This document shows, one piece after another, positions 43,067-54,391 of a DNA stretch of 64,000 nucleotides; the first letter of the stretch is position 1; the number at the start of each line of letters is the position of its first letter. Under the pieces are notes generated by a model. It saw nothing but the letters and a program-made list of their open reading frames with translations. It had not been told where the DNA came from and did no database searches. A program made the translations under genes and the position numbers. The DNA comes from Hysterangium stoloniferum. Its lineage: Eukaryota > Basidiomycota > Agaricomycetes > Hysterangiales > Hysterangiaceae. The stretch spans positions 4,154,001 through 4,218,000 of the forward strand of contig WHVD01000001.1 in assembly GCA_015178975.1 (NCBI GenBank). The letters run 5' to 3'.

Positions 43067-43600
43067 TGTTAAGGCTGAGTTCATAGGGGTGCTCCATGGA
43101 CCTGAGGGTATAGCAAGGATGGATAGGACTTGGCTTCAGCTTATGTACTGTGTCCTTGCATAATTGCCAGTGTCCTAATTTCAGGTGGACAAGGACTTAA
43201 TTTATTTTCAGACCTGATGACAGGTCCAAGGACAAAGGGGTTTTGAAGTAAAAAAAGAGAAGGCCAATGACTAATGCACATATGTCATTACAGAGAATAA
43301 ACCAGATTTTAAGTTGATATTTGAATTGAGGTTTAACTACTTTACATTGCAGTATTTATATCAAGAGCAGGCATTATGACAAATCAAGCAGACAAAGGGT
43401 GGCCTAAAAATGCAAACAAGGAAATAGACACATGGGTCTAGTCATGAGGTAGGTACAAGATTGGGTAATTGGGGAAAGTCCTAAAGGGAGCAGATAGCCA
43501 AGGAAATCAATCAGGGACAAAGGGTTGTCAGAAGAAAGTCCTAAGCTAGAGACAAGGCAAATAATAGCTGAGGGTTCCAATCATCATGGAACACAGGGTC
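43067..43600 (-). repeat. LTR family D copy
   Basis: TGTTAAGGCTGAG at 43067 is the LTR end on the minus strand. The core motif (43128-43150) and the body match 33178-33480. The LTR 5' end is not certain (a TATAACA at 43615-43621 is a candidate) and no target duplication was found. Confidence 0.65.
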
Positions 43601-43952
43601 AGAAAGGCAAATAGTATAACATGATAAGTGAGTTCATTTCTGACCTCCAAGCCTTCCAGAGCTCTCGTTTTAGAGTCAAGATTGTTCCCGAAAGAGAAAT
43701 ATGACGACTCCAGGATGTAATCGAAAAATACACCCCAAGACTGACCCGTTCATCGTTTTCAGACTGCTGCTCAAGGCTCGGTGAAGTCATTGTTCTGCTA
43801 GGAAGCACAGGTGAACTCGGGTCACAAGTGCTCGTTCCACCGACCCTCAGAGAGGAGTTCTTATGATCGGAAGATTCATTCGTAGACAGAGGCACCAATG
43901 TCCCCCTGTTGCAGTCAAATAATATTGTTGGAACGTGATACGCCATGACCAA
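43599..43952 (-). CDS. Hypothetical protein fragment next to LTR D
   Basis: A 117-codon frame (an in-frame ATG at 43946 is an alternative start to 43952) begins with a short hydrophobic stretch and is rich in Ser/Thr. It then reads VSLGVYFSITSWSRHISLSG before losing any pattern near the LTR. Many CpGs and no internal stops suggest host sequence. The 3' end probably runs into the LTR D insertion, so the gene may be truncated. The family is not recognised. Confidence 0.4.
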   Translation of the reverse strand: MVMAYHVPTILFDCNRGTLVPLSTNESSDHKNSSLRVGGTSTCDPSSPVLPSRTMTSPSLEQQSENDERVSLGVYFSITSWSRHISLSGTILTLKRELWKAWRSEMNSLIMLYYLPF

Positions 43953-44180
43953 CCACGACTAGTGTTCACGGGTAGTATTATATGCCACTGTAAGGCTGTG
44001 GTATCAGCCTCACTCAGTCAGTAACGGACAGGACAGAATTATCATGTTTTGTCGTTCTACTTTTCATACATGTGTTTTTTCTAACTGCTATATAGGAATC
44101 TGAACCCTTGATCTAGATCCACCGGGAGAGGTGTACGGAGAAAGCGATCGTGATTGAATCTCATCTCGAGTTGGGCTCGG

Positions 44181-44597
44181 TCAGGGGAATAGTCGGAATG
44201 CGGTTAAGGTTGGCCATGGCGGTTGTGGTTGGCCGTGTCTGTGTGGTAAGCCTGCCAGGATTACAGCCACCCCCCAAAAAAGAGCTGACGTCAAAGCAGT
44301 TACCCATCTTCTCCTTTTAACATGGTGTACCATCCCTACTGTTGAAGATGTTATTACAGATTTGAGTATCATCACCCCATCTGAATACAGTGGATCAACA
44401 CAGGTATCAGAATATGTCCTTTTCACTGCCAGGAAGCAGCCTCGCTCCGTCCAATCATCGGCCACATATGCGACATCATCAATGACAATCGGAATACGAG
44501 AGGTGGTTCTGTGTTGGATTTCGAGACCATTCGAGCTCATGTCATTCTCCAATTCTTGTTCTTTTGTCCTTTGTCCCTTTGTCCCCCCGTGTGTCAT
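44181..44597 (-). CDS. Hypothetical protein or exon
   Basis: A 138-codon frame begins MTHGGTKGQRTKEQELENDM and includes IPIVIDDVAYVADDWTERGCFLAV. The final third is Trp/Pro-rich and may be intron or untranslated sequence. It lies upstream of, and on the same strand as, 43599-43952, so the two could be exons of one gene. No family was recognised. Confidence 0.4.
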   Translation of the reverse strand: MTHGGTKGQRTKEQELENDMSSNGLEIQHRTTSRIPIVIDDVAYVADDWTERGCFLAVKRTYSDTCVDPLYSDGVMILKSVITSSTVGMVHHVKRRRWVTALTSALFWGVAVILAGLPHRHGQPQPPWPTLTAFRLFP

Positions 44598-46180
44598 ATA
44601 TTAGCTTTTGCCACTGTTCTCATTGTTTTCCCTTTTTACGATACTGTTGTTTTTTCAATTTTGTTTGCGTAGCTACATGCGAATAAAACTAGCTCTCTGC
44701 ACGATTGCGAGGTTCTTCTGCTATTCGGTGCGTTATAGAGACACGCGCATCTTAACATACAGCACTCGCACGGGCGAGTCAAGTTGTCAGTGGGGGTGCT
44801 TGATAATGAAGGTGGGAGTCTCAAGCGACTGATTGGTCATATCTACCGCCCTAATATTCCTGACAATTGATCTCATTCGTTCCTTTGCATATGGCTACAA
44901 CAGCGATAATCGAAATTCACCACGCCAATGTGATTTCGTGCACATTGTCCATCCCTGGGGAGAAGTTGTTAAATTTGATGATGAAACACACCTTTTTATA
45001 GGGGGAGTCCACCAATTATTGCAACTTTTCATATGAAGATGCTAATTGTGGACCATGCATTTGGAGGTTAATGTGTGTCAAAACCACTATACACCTCCCA
45101 GAGCACCAAACCTATATTGTCAGGAGGTGCTACACTAACTGACACAAGATATTGAGACACAAGTACTTTCATTACAAGCTTATTAAACCCTTGTTAGATT
45201 GTGTATTGCAATAGAGTCAACTCATACTATTTTTAATAGAAGTCTCTATCATTCCTGTATAATGCATGGCTGTCATGCTTAGAAGCCTCTTCCAAAGACA
45301 GATGAAACGCTCATCATAACCCAGTATAAGACGAACTTGAAAGGGCATGCGTGTCGGTCACATAAAGCCAGTGGAGCCATTTCAGCAACTTTTAATTGTG
45401 TATTACTAAAAATACGCAATTCTCGAATTGCGTATATCGTTCTACGAGCGTCAACATGTCCACAACTTGAAGACCCTATTAGAATCATAGCGAGTGAGCT
45501 ACTAGCTTATCTTGACACTTACAATTACGAATACGCCAACATGTTCTTTCATAAATGGCCGGATCAAACTAGATACCTTTGATCTTCATTGTTGAGATTG
45601 GATATGAATTGGGTGTACACACGAAGCTACATGTGATCTATGGGCGCACGCAGGGGGCACAATGGTTGTCATTTAATGCTTTGTTCCGACGTATTGCCGC
45701 TCCACTAGTATAGTAGTAAGTAGATAAGGTCTGTCATATATTCAACGTTCGCTGGGACCTGGTTATGAAACTTCCTAAGTCCTCGAGTAGTTAGCCTCTC
45801 GCTTTATATTCTGAATCATTAGTTGTTATCTGTTTCTTCACGGACATACATACCCTAAAATAGGTTTTCCTTTTAATTTATCAGGTGATATATGCTACTA
45901 ATGGAATGCACTAGAAGGTTGCATAATCTATGCCGCCACCGGTTCATGGTGATCACCTCTTTTCACAATGATTTAATCGAAACACAAAGTATCAGTAAAA
46001 TAAGATCCTCATAACATTCAAATGTTCAAGAAAGTGCCTGGTGGGAACACCATGATACATTTCCAATAGTGTCACACACATTCCACGTCAGCTGATAGTA
46101 GTTTTCCAAAAGAGGGCGACTCAATAATTAATATTTTTGATTCGAAACTCCTTTAAATGCGAATGCACCGACGCCACTAG
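44598..46180. other. Non-repetitive stretch with one weak coding candidate
   Basis: A plus-strand frame at 45337-45582 (81 codons, no ATG at its start) reads SGAISATFNCVLLKIRNSRIAY and YLDTYNYEYANMF. It could be an exon, but there is an overlapping open frame on the other strand. The rest has no recognisable feature. CpGs are retained, unlike in the surrounding repeats. Confidence 0.35.
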
Positions 46181-46204
46181 TTGGAAGTGAGAACATACAC
46201 TACT

Positions 46205-47206
46205 ATGCAGAGAAACCGACAGAACCAGTCACCTCCCGACCCGCCAGGATTTTCTGAACTCTACCTTCCCAACCTCTTTTATGCATCTACACCAGGATGC
46301 CTGAGAGCCGACCAAGGGCCCCCAAATATGTTGCACACCTTTCCGTTCCCAGACCCAAGCAGCGGGCAGGTCCCTGTGGAGCTGCAGTGCAGGGAGTTGT
46401 ATGCCGTGGCACTCAGAACAGGAATAGCTCACACTACACCAGTTAACACTGTTTCGAATATTGAGTGCGGGAAGTGACTTGGGTTCATTAAATGCGCACG
46501 GAGCCTAGTGACTCATCTTATCGAATATAGCAAGGCAAATGGCGATGTTCCCTGGGTGGGAAACCCTCAACTGCGCCAAAAGGCCCCCAAGCCATTCAAT
46601 ACTTCGAGGATGGGAAGGCCTAGTGAGGTCTCGAAGGCTAGCCAGCAAGTTATTGGGATCAACAGACTGTCGTCGTGGTTCGAGGGCCATCATCAGACTC
46701 CCTCCAGAAATGACAAGCGAGCCCTCAGTGCAGGACGAGGTATATACCCAATTGTTGACTCCATCGAGTATGTTACTAGCAGTCAGTTACCGATTTTCTA
46801 ATATGCACTTGTCGTACTAATCAATAATGATTAGACACGTTATATTAACCACAACTCAAATGACAGGACTCTCTATCCTCAATGGGGTCGCACCTGTCCT
46901 GCTAGAGCGACTAATTCCACTGCTCCACCAGATTACATCTTGATTGGAACCCCTGGGGCGGGATCGCAATGTGTGGTCTTTGAAGTTAAGACTTGGTGGA
47001 GTTACGACTTCCAGAAGCTGTTTCCCGAAGGAATGGTGGAACCAAACTCAGGTCCCTTCTCCAAAAACGCTCAAGTATAAACGCATGGGGGGTCACATGC
47101 ATAACTACGGGGATTATATACTAATAACAAGAGCGCTAATTAATGTGAGAATTAGTGCCCCCAGTCACTATACGACTCCAGCTGCTCGCTTTACCCGAAA
47201 ATCTAA
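46205..47206 (+). CDS. Spliced gene with a PD-(D/E)XK nuclease-like motif
   Basis: Exon 1 (about 46205-46473) starts MQRNRQNQSPPDPPG. Exon 2 (about 46535-46739) ends LPPEMTSEPSVQDE. Exon 3 (46835-47074) reads TRYINHNSNDRTLYPQWGR, then APPDYILIGTPG and CVVFEVKTWWSY. Intron 46740-46834 has GTATAT, a branch-like CGTACTAATC and a TAG acceptor. The next intron begins GTATAA at 47075 with TACTAATAAC; a last short exon may end at 47206. The PD...E-V-K pattern fits the catalytic signature of the PD-(D/E)XK superfamily, but this is a motif match only. Exon 1 to 2 splicing is the least certain part. CpGs and splice signals are preserved, so it is probably a working host gene. Confidence 0.55.
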
Positions 47207-47344
47207 CAACTGATACTTTGTGTTTCGATTAAATCATCATGTATAGAGGCGATCACCACGAAGCGGTGGTGGTATAGATTATGTAACCCTCTATTGGTGT
47301 TGCATATGTCACCGGATAAATTAAAAGAAAACCTATTTTAGGGA

Positions 47345-47772
47345 TCCGAACCGGTCGAGTCAGGAAATAAACCCGGGATGGCCGAGGGTGGAAGCAAAAT
47401 AAGCCATGGCGCCGAAACGGAAATAAACGCGGCCGGGCGGCTGCGAAAACTATTGTAAACACGTCATCACGTCATCGTCACGTGATGTCACGTGATCACG
47501 CGATAATAATGTGCATATATGTAGTAATATAATATAATAAAAACCCGGCCTCTCAAAATTAGATAACCCAGCTTTATTATATTTATATTTCGACCGCTCT
47601 AGGCTTCGATTACATAATATGATGTCATTCGAAGCTTTGAGTATTCGAAGTTAAAAGGAAACCACCTAATTCTTGAAATAATAAATAAAATAAAATAGAA
47701 TAAAATAAATTGAAATAAATTCGGGAAAATTAAGGGAAAATTTGTGAATATATACTAGATACATCACAAACT
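47345..47772 (+). repeat. Dispersed repeat R2, copy 2 (CpG-rich)
   Basis: Homologous to 26610-27058. Here GTCACGTGATGTCACGTGAT and AACGCGGCCGGGCGG keep CpGs that are TG or CA in the other copy. It is therefore the younger or less methylated copy. Confidence 0.78.
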
Positions 47773-48014
47773 GGAAACAATGAGGGTTTGCAGTGTATAC
47801 TTTTTCAGTGAGGAGTCACTTGATAGCTAGTTCACTGCTTCTGCTGTCATAATGATGTGAATATTGGATGAAAATGAAATTTATTTGACGCTGTGATGAA
47901 ACAAACGTGACATGAACGATATGAATATGTATTACAAAGCATGTGGGTGCTGTCATCTAATGTCGCCTAATGTAACATTCCCATGTCGGAGTGGGTTTAT
48001 AAGGTCACCCTGAT

Positions 48015-48076
48015 CTAGGTGGGAATAGAACCAATGTATAACCTCAGCATTGACATCGAAAATGATGTCTGGAAGA
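48015..48076 (+). repeat. Short repeat R3, copy 1
   Basis: About 60 bp including TGGGAATAGAACCAATGTAT and AACCTCAGCATTGACATCGA is nearly identical to 56327-56393. The flanks differ. No coding sense. Confidence 0.7.
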
Positions 48077-48564
48077 ATCACTTAGTAACAATAGCTTGAA
48101 ACCCTTACTGAGGTTATAAGCATTTGTTATGTATTTCTAAGCTTTTTCCGATTTTTAACCAATCTCCCCTAACAAATGGCGAAAACGAATATTTAAATGT
48201 AATTATATTGCGACGATAAAATTGTACAATATTTCCCTTGATTTATCCTGAATTTGTACAATTTATTTTGTATTTTTATCTTGTAAATTGAGCAAGTTAT
48301 TGAATTTCTACTTTTTATTCTTTTTTGATTAATATGTCGGCGACTCAGCGCTTATTCACAACATGCGAGTAATCATGTGATATTCACATGACATTTCAAA
48401 CTCCGACACCGACAAAACACGATGTGAAATAATCATGCATAATCAAGGCAATATATATATTTATATTATTATAATAAAATATTATATTTATAACTAACTA
48501 AAAATAAATATAATAAATATAATAATATAAAGCCGGCCGGGCCACCTGTGTTTATTATACGGTG

Positions 48565-48700
48565 CACAGGAAACTTGTCACAAGGGCGCACAACAGTCAC
48601 AGAGGCACGTGATGGTCACAAAGGCACGTGATGGTCACACAGGCGCGCAACAGTCACAATGTGTGACAGTCACAATCATGCGCACGCACAGGCGCGAGAG
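48565..48700 (+). repeat. Degenerate GTCACA minisatellite in foldback arm A
   Basis: Units of about 19-20 bp (AGTCACAGAGGCACGTGATG, GGTCACACAGGCGCGCAACA) are the reverse complement of the array at 51143-51415 in the other arm, but fewer and more varied. Confidence 0.75.
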
Positions 48701-49703
48701 CATTATGTCATCATATATGCTACTACAGAAAACCGGAAATTCCCTGGAATATTCCAATGGAATAGTAGATAGTAGGTACTAATAATAGATAGAATATTGT
48801 AGAATATTCTATAAGATTCCAGAAAGTTCTATTATGCCAAGAATATTCTGTAGTGTCTTAGAAGTAATTAGAACCTTCCACAATACTCTAGAAAATTCTA
48901 GAAAATTCTAAATGACATCATTCAATCTTCTAGAATCTTCTAAATGTCTCAGACCAAAATGTATATAAGGAGCTCAGCTCCAGCCTTGAATAAATATCAT
49001 CTTTACTACATTTTATCAGCCACATCAGTGTGCCACTGCATCAAGCAGTTATTCCACCCCTAGTTGGGCTGTTGGATAAATATATACAAACACTTAGTCA
49101 CCTCTAGTTGAGCTGCTGACCTAATGTGATGTATTAGCCTTATTTTAATACTATTTTCCGAAAAAGGAGTCCAATGCTCTATCAAAATGTGCAAATACTC
49201 AATTCACTGCAAGGTAAAATAATTTAAGTATTTGATATTAATCAGTGGCAGCCTAAATAGACTTAGAACCCCTGAAGTCAAGATTTTACTTGAATATATG
49301 CACCCTACTTCACAAAGAAGGTTTTGAGAGCTGCTTGTGCAAGCTTGTTCTTTTTCTGTAAAAACACTACTAAAATATGAATAACAATTCACTGATTCAG
49401 AATCTAGATTCAACTTCAATTCTAGCTATTTTATATATATTTTATACTATTTATCAAACAGTAAAAATATTTATAAACAGGTCAAAAGATTAGATATAGA
49501 ATAAAACACTATTTGGCTAATATATGCTTTATTTACACTAACCTACAGGGTCTACTGTGATACTAACTTATCAGGATCTTAATGTAGTCTTAAAAATTCT
49601 GCAAGGATATTCTCAGTATTTGTTTATGTGAATATGCTTTACTGATTCACAATAAATGAACAAAGGAACGGGATTATTTGCAATGTAAGAAACAGTCAAA
49701 TTA

Positions 49704-49988
49704 CTCAACTAGAGGTGACTGAAGTTTTAGACTACAAATAACAATGTAAAGAAAACTAATAATCGGTACTCAATTAAGAGATGACTATAGTATAAAGGAT
49801 AAATACCAGAAGCTCAACAAGAGGTGGCAGGGAATCCTGATTGGTCAGAAGAGTGACCAGGGGTAGGATTATTGTCAGAAGCTCAACAAGAGATGACAAA
49901 GGGATCCTGAGATAGCTTAGGTCAGCAGCTCAACTAGAGGTGACTAAGTATTTGTATTTATTTGTCCAACAGCCCAACAAGGGGTGGA
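49704..49988 (-). repeat. Interspersed 16-bp motif array in core C (six copies)
   Basis: CTCAACTAGAGGTGAC or close variants occur at about 49704, 49769, 49813, 49882, 49929 and 49973, 44-69 bp apart. Inverse copies lie at 49055-49112 (two) and at about 51918, 51968, 52018, 52066 and 52128 in the second core. The spacing and unrelated spacers resemble binding-site arrays in subterminal parts of DNA transposons. Confidence 0.75.
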
Positions 49989-50276
49989 ATATAACTGCTT
50001 GCTGCAGTGGCACACTGATGTGGCTGATAAAATGTAGTAAAGATTGATTTTGATATTCAAGGCTGGAGCTGAGCTCCTTATATACATTTTGGTCTGAGAC
50101 ATTTAGAAGATTCTAGAAGATTGAATGATGTCATTCTGGAAGGAATGATGTCATTTAGAATTTTCTAGAATTTTCTAGAGCATAGTGGAAGGTTCTAACT
50201 ACTTCTAAGACACTATAGAATATTCTTGACATTTTAGACTTACTGGAATCTTATAGAATATTCTATCTATTATTAG

Positions 50277-50996
50277 TGTTAAGAACTGGAAACTGACTAA
50301 TGTCGGTGGCCGACAGGGACCGATCGGAAGGACTTGGCTTCAGCTTATGTGCTGCGCCCTCGCAAATATCCGTAGGATGTCCTTAAATTTCAGGCGGGCG
50401 AAGACTAATCCTAGTGAGTCCCTTTCGGTGTGATACCGATCGGAATCGAAGGACAAGTCGAGCGTCGGGCCAAGGGGTCGGGGCCGGGAGTGGGCGAGCG
50501 CACGCGAAGGCGGATGGGGGGATTCTTAGTATGAGACTGATACAGGTGTATGAGGGTATTCTGAGTCGATATTCTGATTGCCTAGTAACTACAATTACAG
50601 CGGGTTCATATACCAGTAACAGGCGTCTGGAAAATACTAATGGGGAGAAGGGCGGAACACGGTATTAACAATAAGCTTGACTAGGAACGGGAAGTTTATG
50701 ATTAGTTCGGAGGCCGATGATAACCGAGAGCGGGATTACAATAAAAGGAAATGGTTCGAGGACTACAAATATAGATAGACATATGCGAAACATAAGATTG
50801 AACGGATCAACATAATAAAGGGGACGTATCAAAGTTTGACCAGACAATACGAGTTATTTGACGTGGGCGTAAATGGAGTTTGATCTTCGCGAAACATTCG
50901 TCAGCTTCGGGGCCGATGGTTTCCGAGAGAAGGACTTGAAACATTGACAGGTGGCGATAACCTCGGGGCCGATAGGGTTGCGACACGGTCGTAACA
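50277..50996 (-). repeat. Solo LTR, family E, copy E3 (720 bp), TSD ATTAG
   Basis: The ends are TGTTAAGAAC and GGTCGTAACA (plus-strand view), flanked by ATTAG at 50272-50276 and 50997-51001. The sequence is CpG-rich (GCGCCCTCGCAA in the core-motif region, GGGCGAGCGCACGCGAAGG), so it is a young copy. It is nested between the two halves of the foldback right arm. Confidence 0.95.
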
Positions 50997-51142
50997 ATTA
51001 GTACCTATTAACTACTATTACTTTGGCAGCCACTGGAATGTTCCAGAGATTTCCAGTTTTTGCGTAGTAGCATATATGATTATATAATGCTCTCGCGCCT
51101 GTGCGCACGCATGACATCCTTCGTGTCTTGTGACTGTCACAT

Positions 51143-51415
51143 GTTGTGACAGTTGCGCGCCGTTGTGACAGTTGCGCGCCTTTGTGACAGTTGCGCGCCT
51201 TTGTGACAGTTGCGCGCCTTTGTGACAGTTGCGCACCTTTGTGACAGTCCCGCGCCTTTGTGACAGTCCCGCGCCTTTGTGACAGTCCTGCGCCTTTGTG
51301 ACAGTCCCATGCCTTTGTGACAGTCCCGCGCCTTTGTGACAGTCCCGCGCCTTTGTGACTGTCCCACGCCTCTGTGACCATCCCGCGCCTCTGTGACCGT
51401 CGCGCGCCCTTGTGA
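51143..51415 (-). repeat. 19-bp minisatellite, about 14 units
   Basis: Units on the plus strand are GTGACAGTTGCGCGCCTTT, drifting to GTGACAGTCCCGCGCCTTT. The 19-bp period rotates the frame, which gives long repetitive open frames on the minus strand that are not evidence for a protein. Confidence 0.93.
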
Positions 51416-52671
51416 CAACTGTCACTTGTTATGACAGCTGTCACTTGTTGTGACGAGTTTCCCACGCGCCGTGTAATAAAAGGTGGCCGGTTTGATATTA
51501 TTATATATTTATTATATTTATTTTTAGTTAGTTATAAATATAATATTTTATTATAATAATATAAAAATATATTGATTATGCGCAATTATTTCGCATCGCG
51601 TTTTGTCGGCATCGGAGTTTGAAATGTCATGTGAATATCACATGATTACTCGCGCGTTGTGAATAAGCGCTGAGTCACCGACATATTAATCAAAAAAGAA
51701 TAAACGTTAGAAATTCAATAACTTGCTCAATCTATTAGATAGAAATACAAAGTAAATTGTATAAATTCAGGATAAATCAAACAAATATTGTACAATTTAA
51801 TCGTCGCAATATAATTACATTTGAATATTTGTTTTCGCAATTTGTTAGGGGGAAATTGTTTAAAAATCAGAAAAAACTTAGAAATACATAACACCTAAGT
51901 TATCTCAGGATTCCTTTGTCACCTCTTGTTGAGCTTCTGACAATAATCCTACCAATCAGGATTCTCAGTCACCTCTTGTTGAGTAATTTGACTATAATCC
52001 TACAATCAGGATTCTCTGCCACCTCTTGTTGAGCTTCTGGTATTAATCCTTTATACTATAGTCACCTCTTAATTGAGTATTGATTATTAGTTTTCTCTAC
52101 ATTGTTATTTGTACTCTAAGACTTCAGTCACCTCTAGTTGAGTAATTTGACTGTTTATTACATTACAAATAATCCCTGTTCCTTTGTTCATTTATTGTGA
52201 ATCAGTAAAGCATATTCACATAAACAAATACTGAGAATATCCTTGCAGAATCCTTAAGACTACATTAAGATCCTGATAAGTTAGTATCACAGTAGACCTT
52301 GTAGGTTAGTGTAAATAAAGCATATATTAGCCAAATAGTGTTTTATTCTATATCTAATCTTTTGACCCGTTTATAAATATTTTTACTGTTTGATAAATAG
52401 TATAAAATATATATAAACTAGCTAGTATTGAAGTTAAATCTAGCTTCGGAATCAGTAAATTCTTATTCTTATTTTAATAGTTGTTGTCACAGAAAAAGAA
52501 CAAGCTTGCACAAGCAGCTCTCAAAACCTTCTTTGCGAAGTAGGGTGCATATATTCAAGTAAACTCTTGACTTCAGGGGTTCGAAGTCTATTTAGGCTGC
52601 CACTGATTAATATCAAATACTTAAATTATTTTACCTTGCAGTGAATTGAGTATTTGCACATTTTGATAGAG

Positions 52672-53397
52672 TGTTACGACTGTGTCGTAAGCCTTCACAA
52701 GCCGACGGTCCCCAATGGAATATCGTCGTAGTCGTCTTGTCTTCAATCAAGATGATGTCTCGGAAGCTGCCGGGTAACCGACGCTGACGTATGCCCTTCC
52801 GGTCAATCAAACCCGACTATGCCTTTCTGTCTGGTTATGCTTTGATACGTCCCTTTCATTATGTTGATCCGTTCCACTCTATGTTTCACATATGCCTATC
52901 TATATTTGTAGTCCTTGAACTATTTCCTTTTATCGTAATTTCGCTCTCGGTTATCATCAGCCTCTGAACTAATCATAAACTTCCCGTTCCTAGTCAAGCT
53001 TATTGTTAATGCCGTTTTCCGCCCTTCTCCCCATTAGTATTTTCTAGATGCCTGTTACTTGTATATGAACCCGTTGTAGTTGTAGTTACTAGGCAATCAG
53101 AATATCGACTCAGAATACCCTCATACATCTGTAACAGTCTCATACTAAGAATCTCCCCATCCGCCTTTGCGTGCGCTCATCCACTCTCGGCCCCGACCCC
53201 TGGCCCGACACTCGACTTGTCCTTCGGTCCCGATCGGTATCTCCCCGAAAGGAACTCTTTAGGATTAGTCTACGCCAGTCCGAAATCTAAGGACACCCTA
53301 CGGATATTTGCGAGGGCGCAGCACATAAGCTGAAGCCAAGTCCTTTCGAATCGGTCCACATCGGCCACCGACATTAGTCAGTTTTTAGTTCTTAACA
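52672..53397 (+). repeat. Solo LTR, family F (726 bp), TSD TAGAG
   Basis: It runs from TGTTACGACTGTG to TTCTTAACA, flanked by TAGAG at 52667-52671 and 53398-53402. The core motif is at 53317-53336. It is related to family E and CpG-rich. It is nested in the second core of the foldback structure: without it the host sequence reads GATAGAGCATTGGACTCC, the inverse of about 49165. Confidence 0.95.
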
Positions 53398-53455
53398 TAG
53401 AGCATTGGACTCCTTTTTCGGAAAATAGTATTAAAGTAAGGCTAATACATTACAG

Positions 53456-54291
53456 CATTCATGCTGATGCTTCTTCCACAGGAGTGATGCCAGTGGGGGA
53501 GTTCGTACTATGTGTGATGTCATCTGCCTTGCTGGACATTATTTAATGAAAACAGTTCTCTGAGAGATATTTACTGGCTCTGGTGTAATTTACCACAACT
53601 ATTTATTATGCCATAATTATAGGGGCATAATAGATGTATACCTACTATATATATATTCCTGGGATTTCAAGGTTTAAATCAAAGTGGAAGTAAAAGCATG
53701 CACCTTATGAGCATCACCATAAATATACTTTGATGGCTACGTTGGTAGGGCTGGAACACCTGCCAGGCCAGATCCCACCCCAGAAGCACTATCAGGTCAC
53801 CTGATGTCTTGACACAATACATCCTTGGGAAATCAGCCTTAAAGGGGGGGTACTGTTAGGACTGGGAAACCCACAGGCCCTGGATCCCACCCCATAAGCA
53901 CTTATCTCTCTTGTTCTAGGATGTTCCATCACCTAGACTCCATCCAGACATCCTGGACCCTCCAGATACATACTTGAAGACTCCTGTCCCAATCAACCTC
54001 TAAGTCTGTTTGACATGCATTCATTCATTTGTTTATTGTGTCTCCTGTACTTGTTCCTAGTTAATTCAATCCTTATCCTTAGTATGGTCTACCATGCATT
54101 GTTCTTGTTTACCCATTTCATCCTTTTGCCTTGGCATATTAGTAGTACAATAATCATTAGCTCTATATAGTCTAGGATCTGTTTGTACTTATGGTCTGAT
54201 CAAAAAATTGACTTAGTATCCATCTAATTCTCTACCTAGTTACCAGCCTGATAACTACCTGTTTGACTAAAACTTGCATCAACATATTCTT
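53456..54291 (+). mobile_element. Gypsy-like 3' end: RNase H-like scrap, PPT and partial LTR H
   Basis: At 53456-53640 a frame reads HADASSTGVMPVGEF and later RYLLALV, suggestive of a retroelement RNase H. A polypurine tract (AAAGGGGGGGTAC, 53841-53853) precedes TGTTAGGACTGGG at 53854, the family H LTR start. The LTR breaks off near CATATTCTTAG at about 54291, where non-repetitive sequence begins. Confidence 0.65.
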
Positions 54292-54391
54292 AGTGCCACC
54301 CAAAATGGATCGGTCTAGGTTGAATTAATCGAAACTGATGAGATGACGAGATTTCCTTTATTCATCTGTAGCTTTGTTGTTGTTCCAGGTC

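Larger units (their letters stand above)
48118..53455. mobile_element. Large foldback (inverted-repeat) structure
   Basis: Block order is A (48118-48780), B (48780-49130), C (49130-49920), inverse B (49920-50276), solo LTR E3 (50277-50996), inverse A (51001-51892), inverse C (51892-53455, itself split by solo LTR F). A and B together make inverted arms of about 1 kb around a 790-bp core C, with a second inverted core next to it. No transposase was seen; the largest frames are under 85 codons except for the minisatellite. The left limit is near TTATGTATTTCTAAG. It could be a foldback transposon or two inverted copies of a non-autonomous element. Confidence 0.75.

Noticed and set aside
45279..45582. 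Two opposed open frames
   Set aside because: Neither has a clear start, splice context or family; only the plus-strand one is mentioned as a weak exon candidate.
50998..51465. Minus-strand frame of 155 codons with a repeated SQRRGTVTKA motif
   Set aside because: A 19-bp minisatellite whose period rotates through frames.
49704..52143. CRISPR-like pattern of short repeats with unrelated spacers
   Set aside because: The genome is eukaryotic, repeats are imperfect, spacing varies from 44 to 69 bp and there are no cas genes; a transposon binding-site array is more likely.
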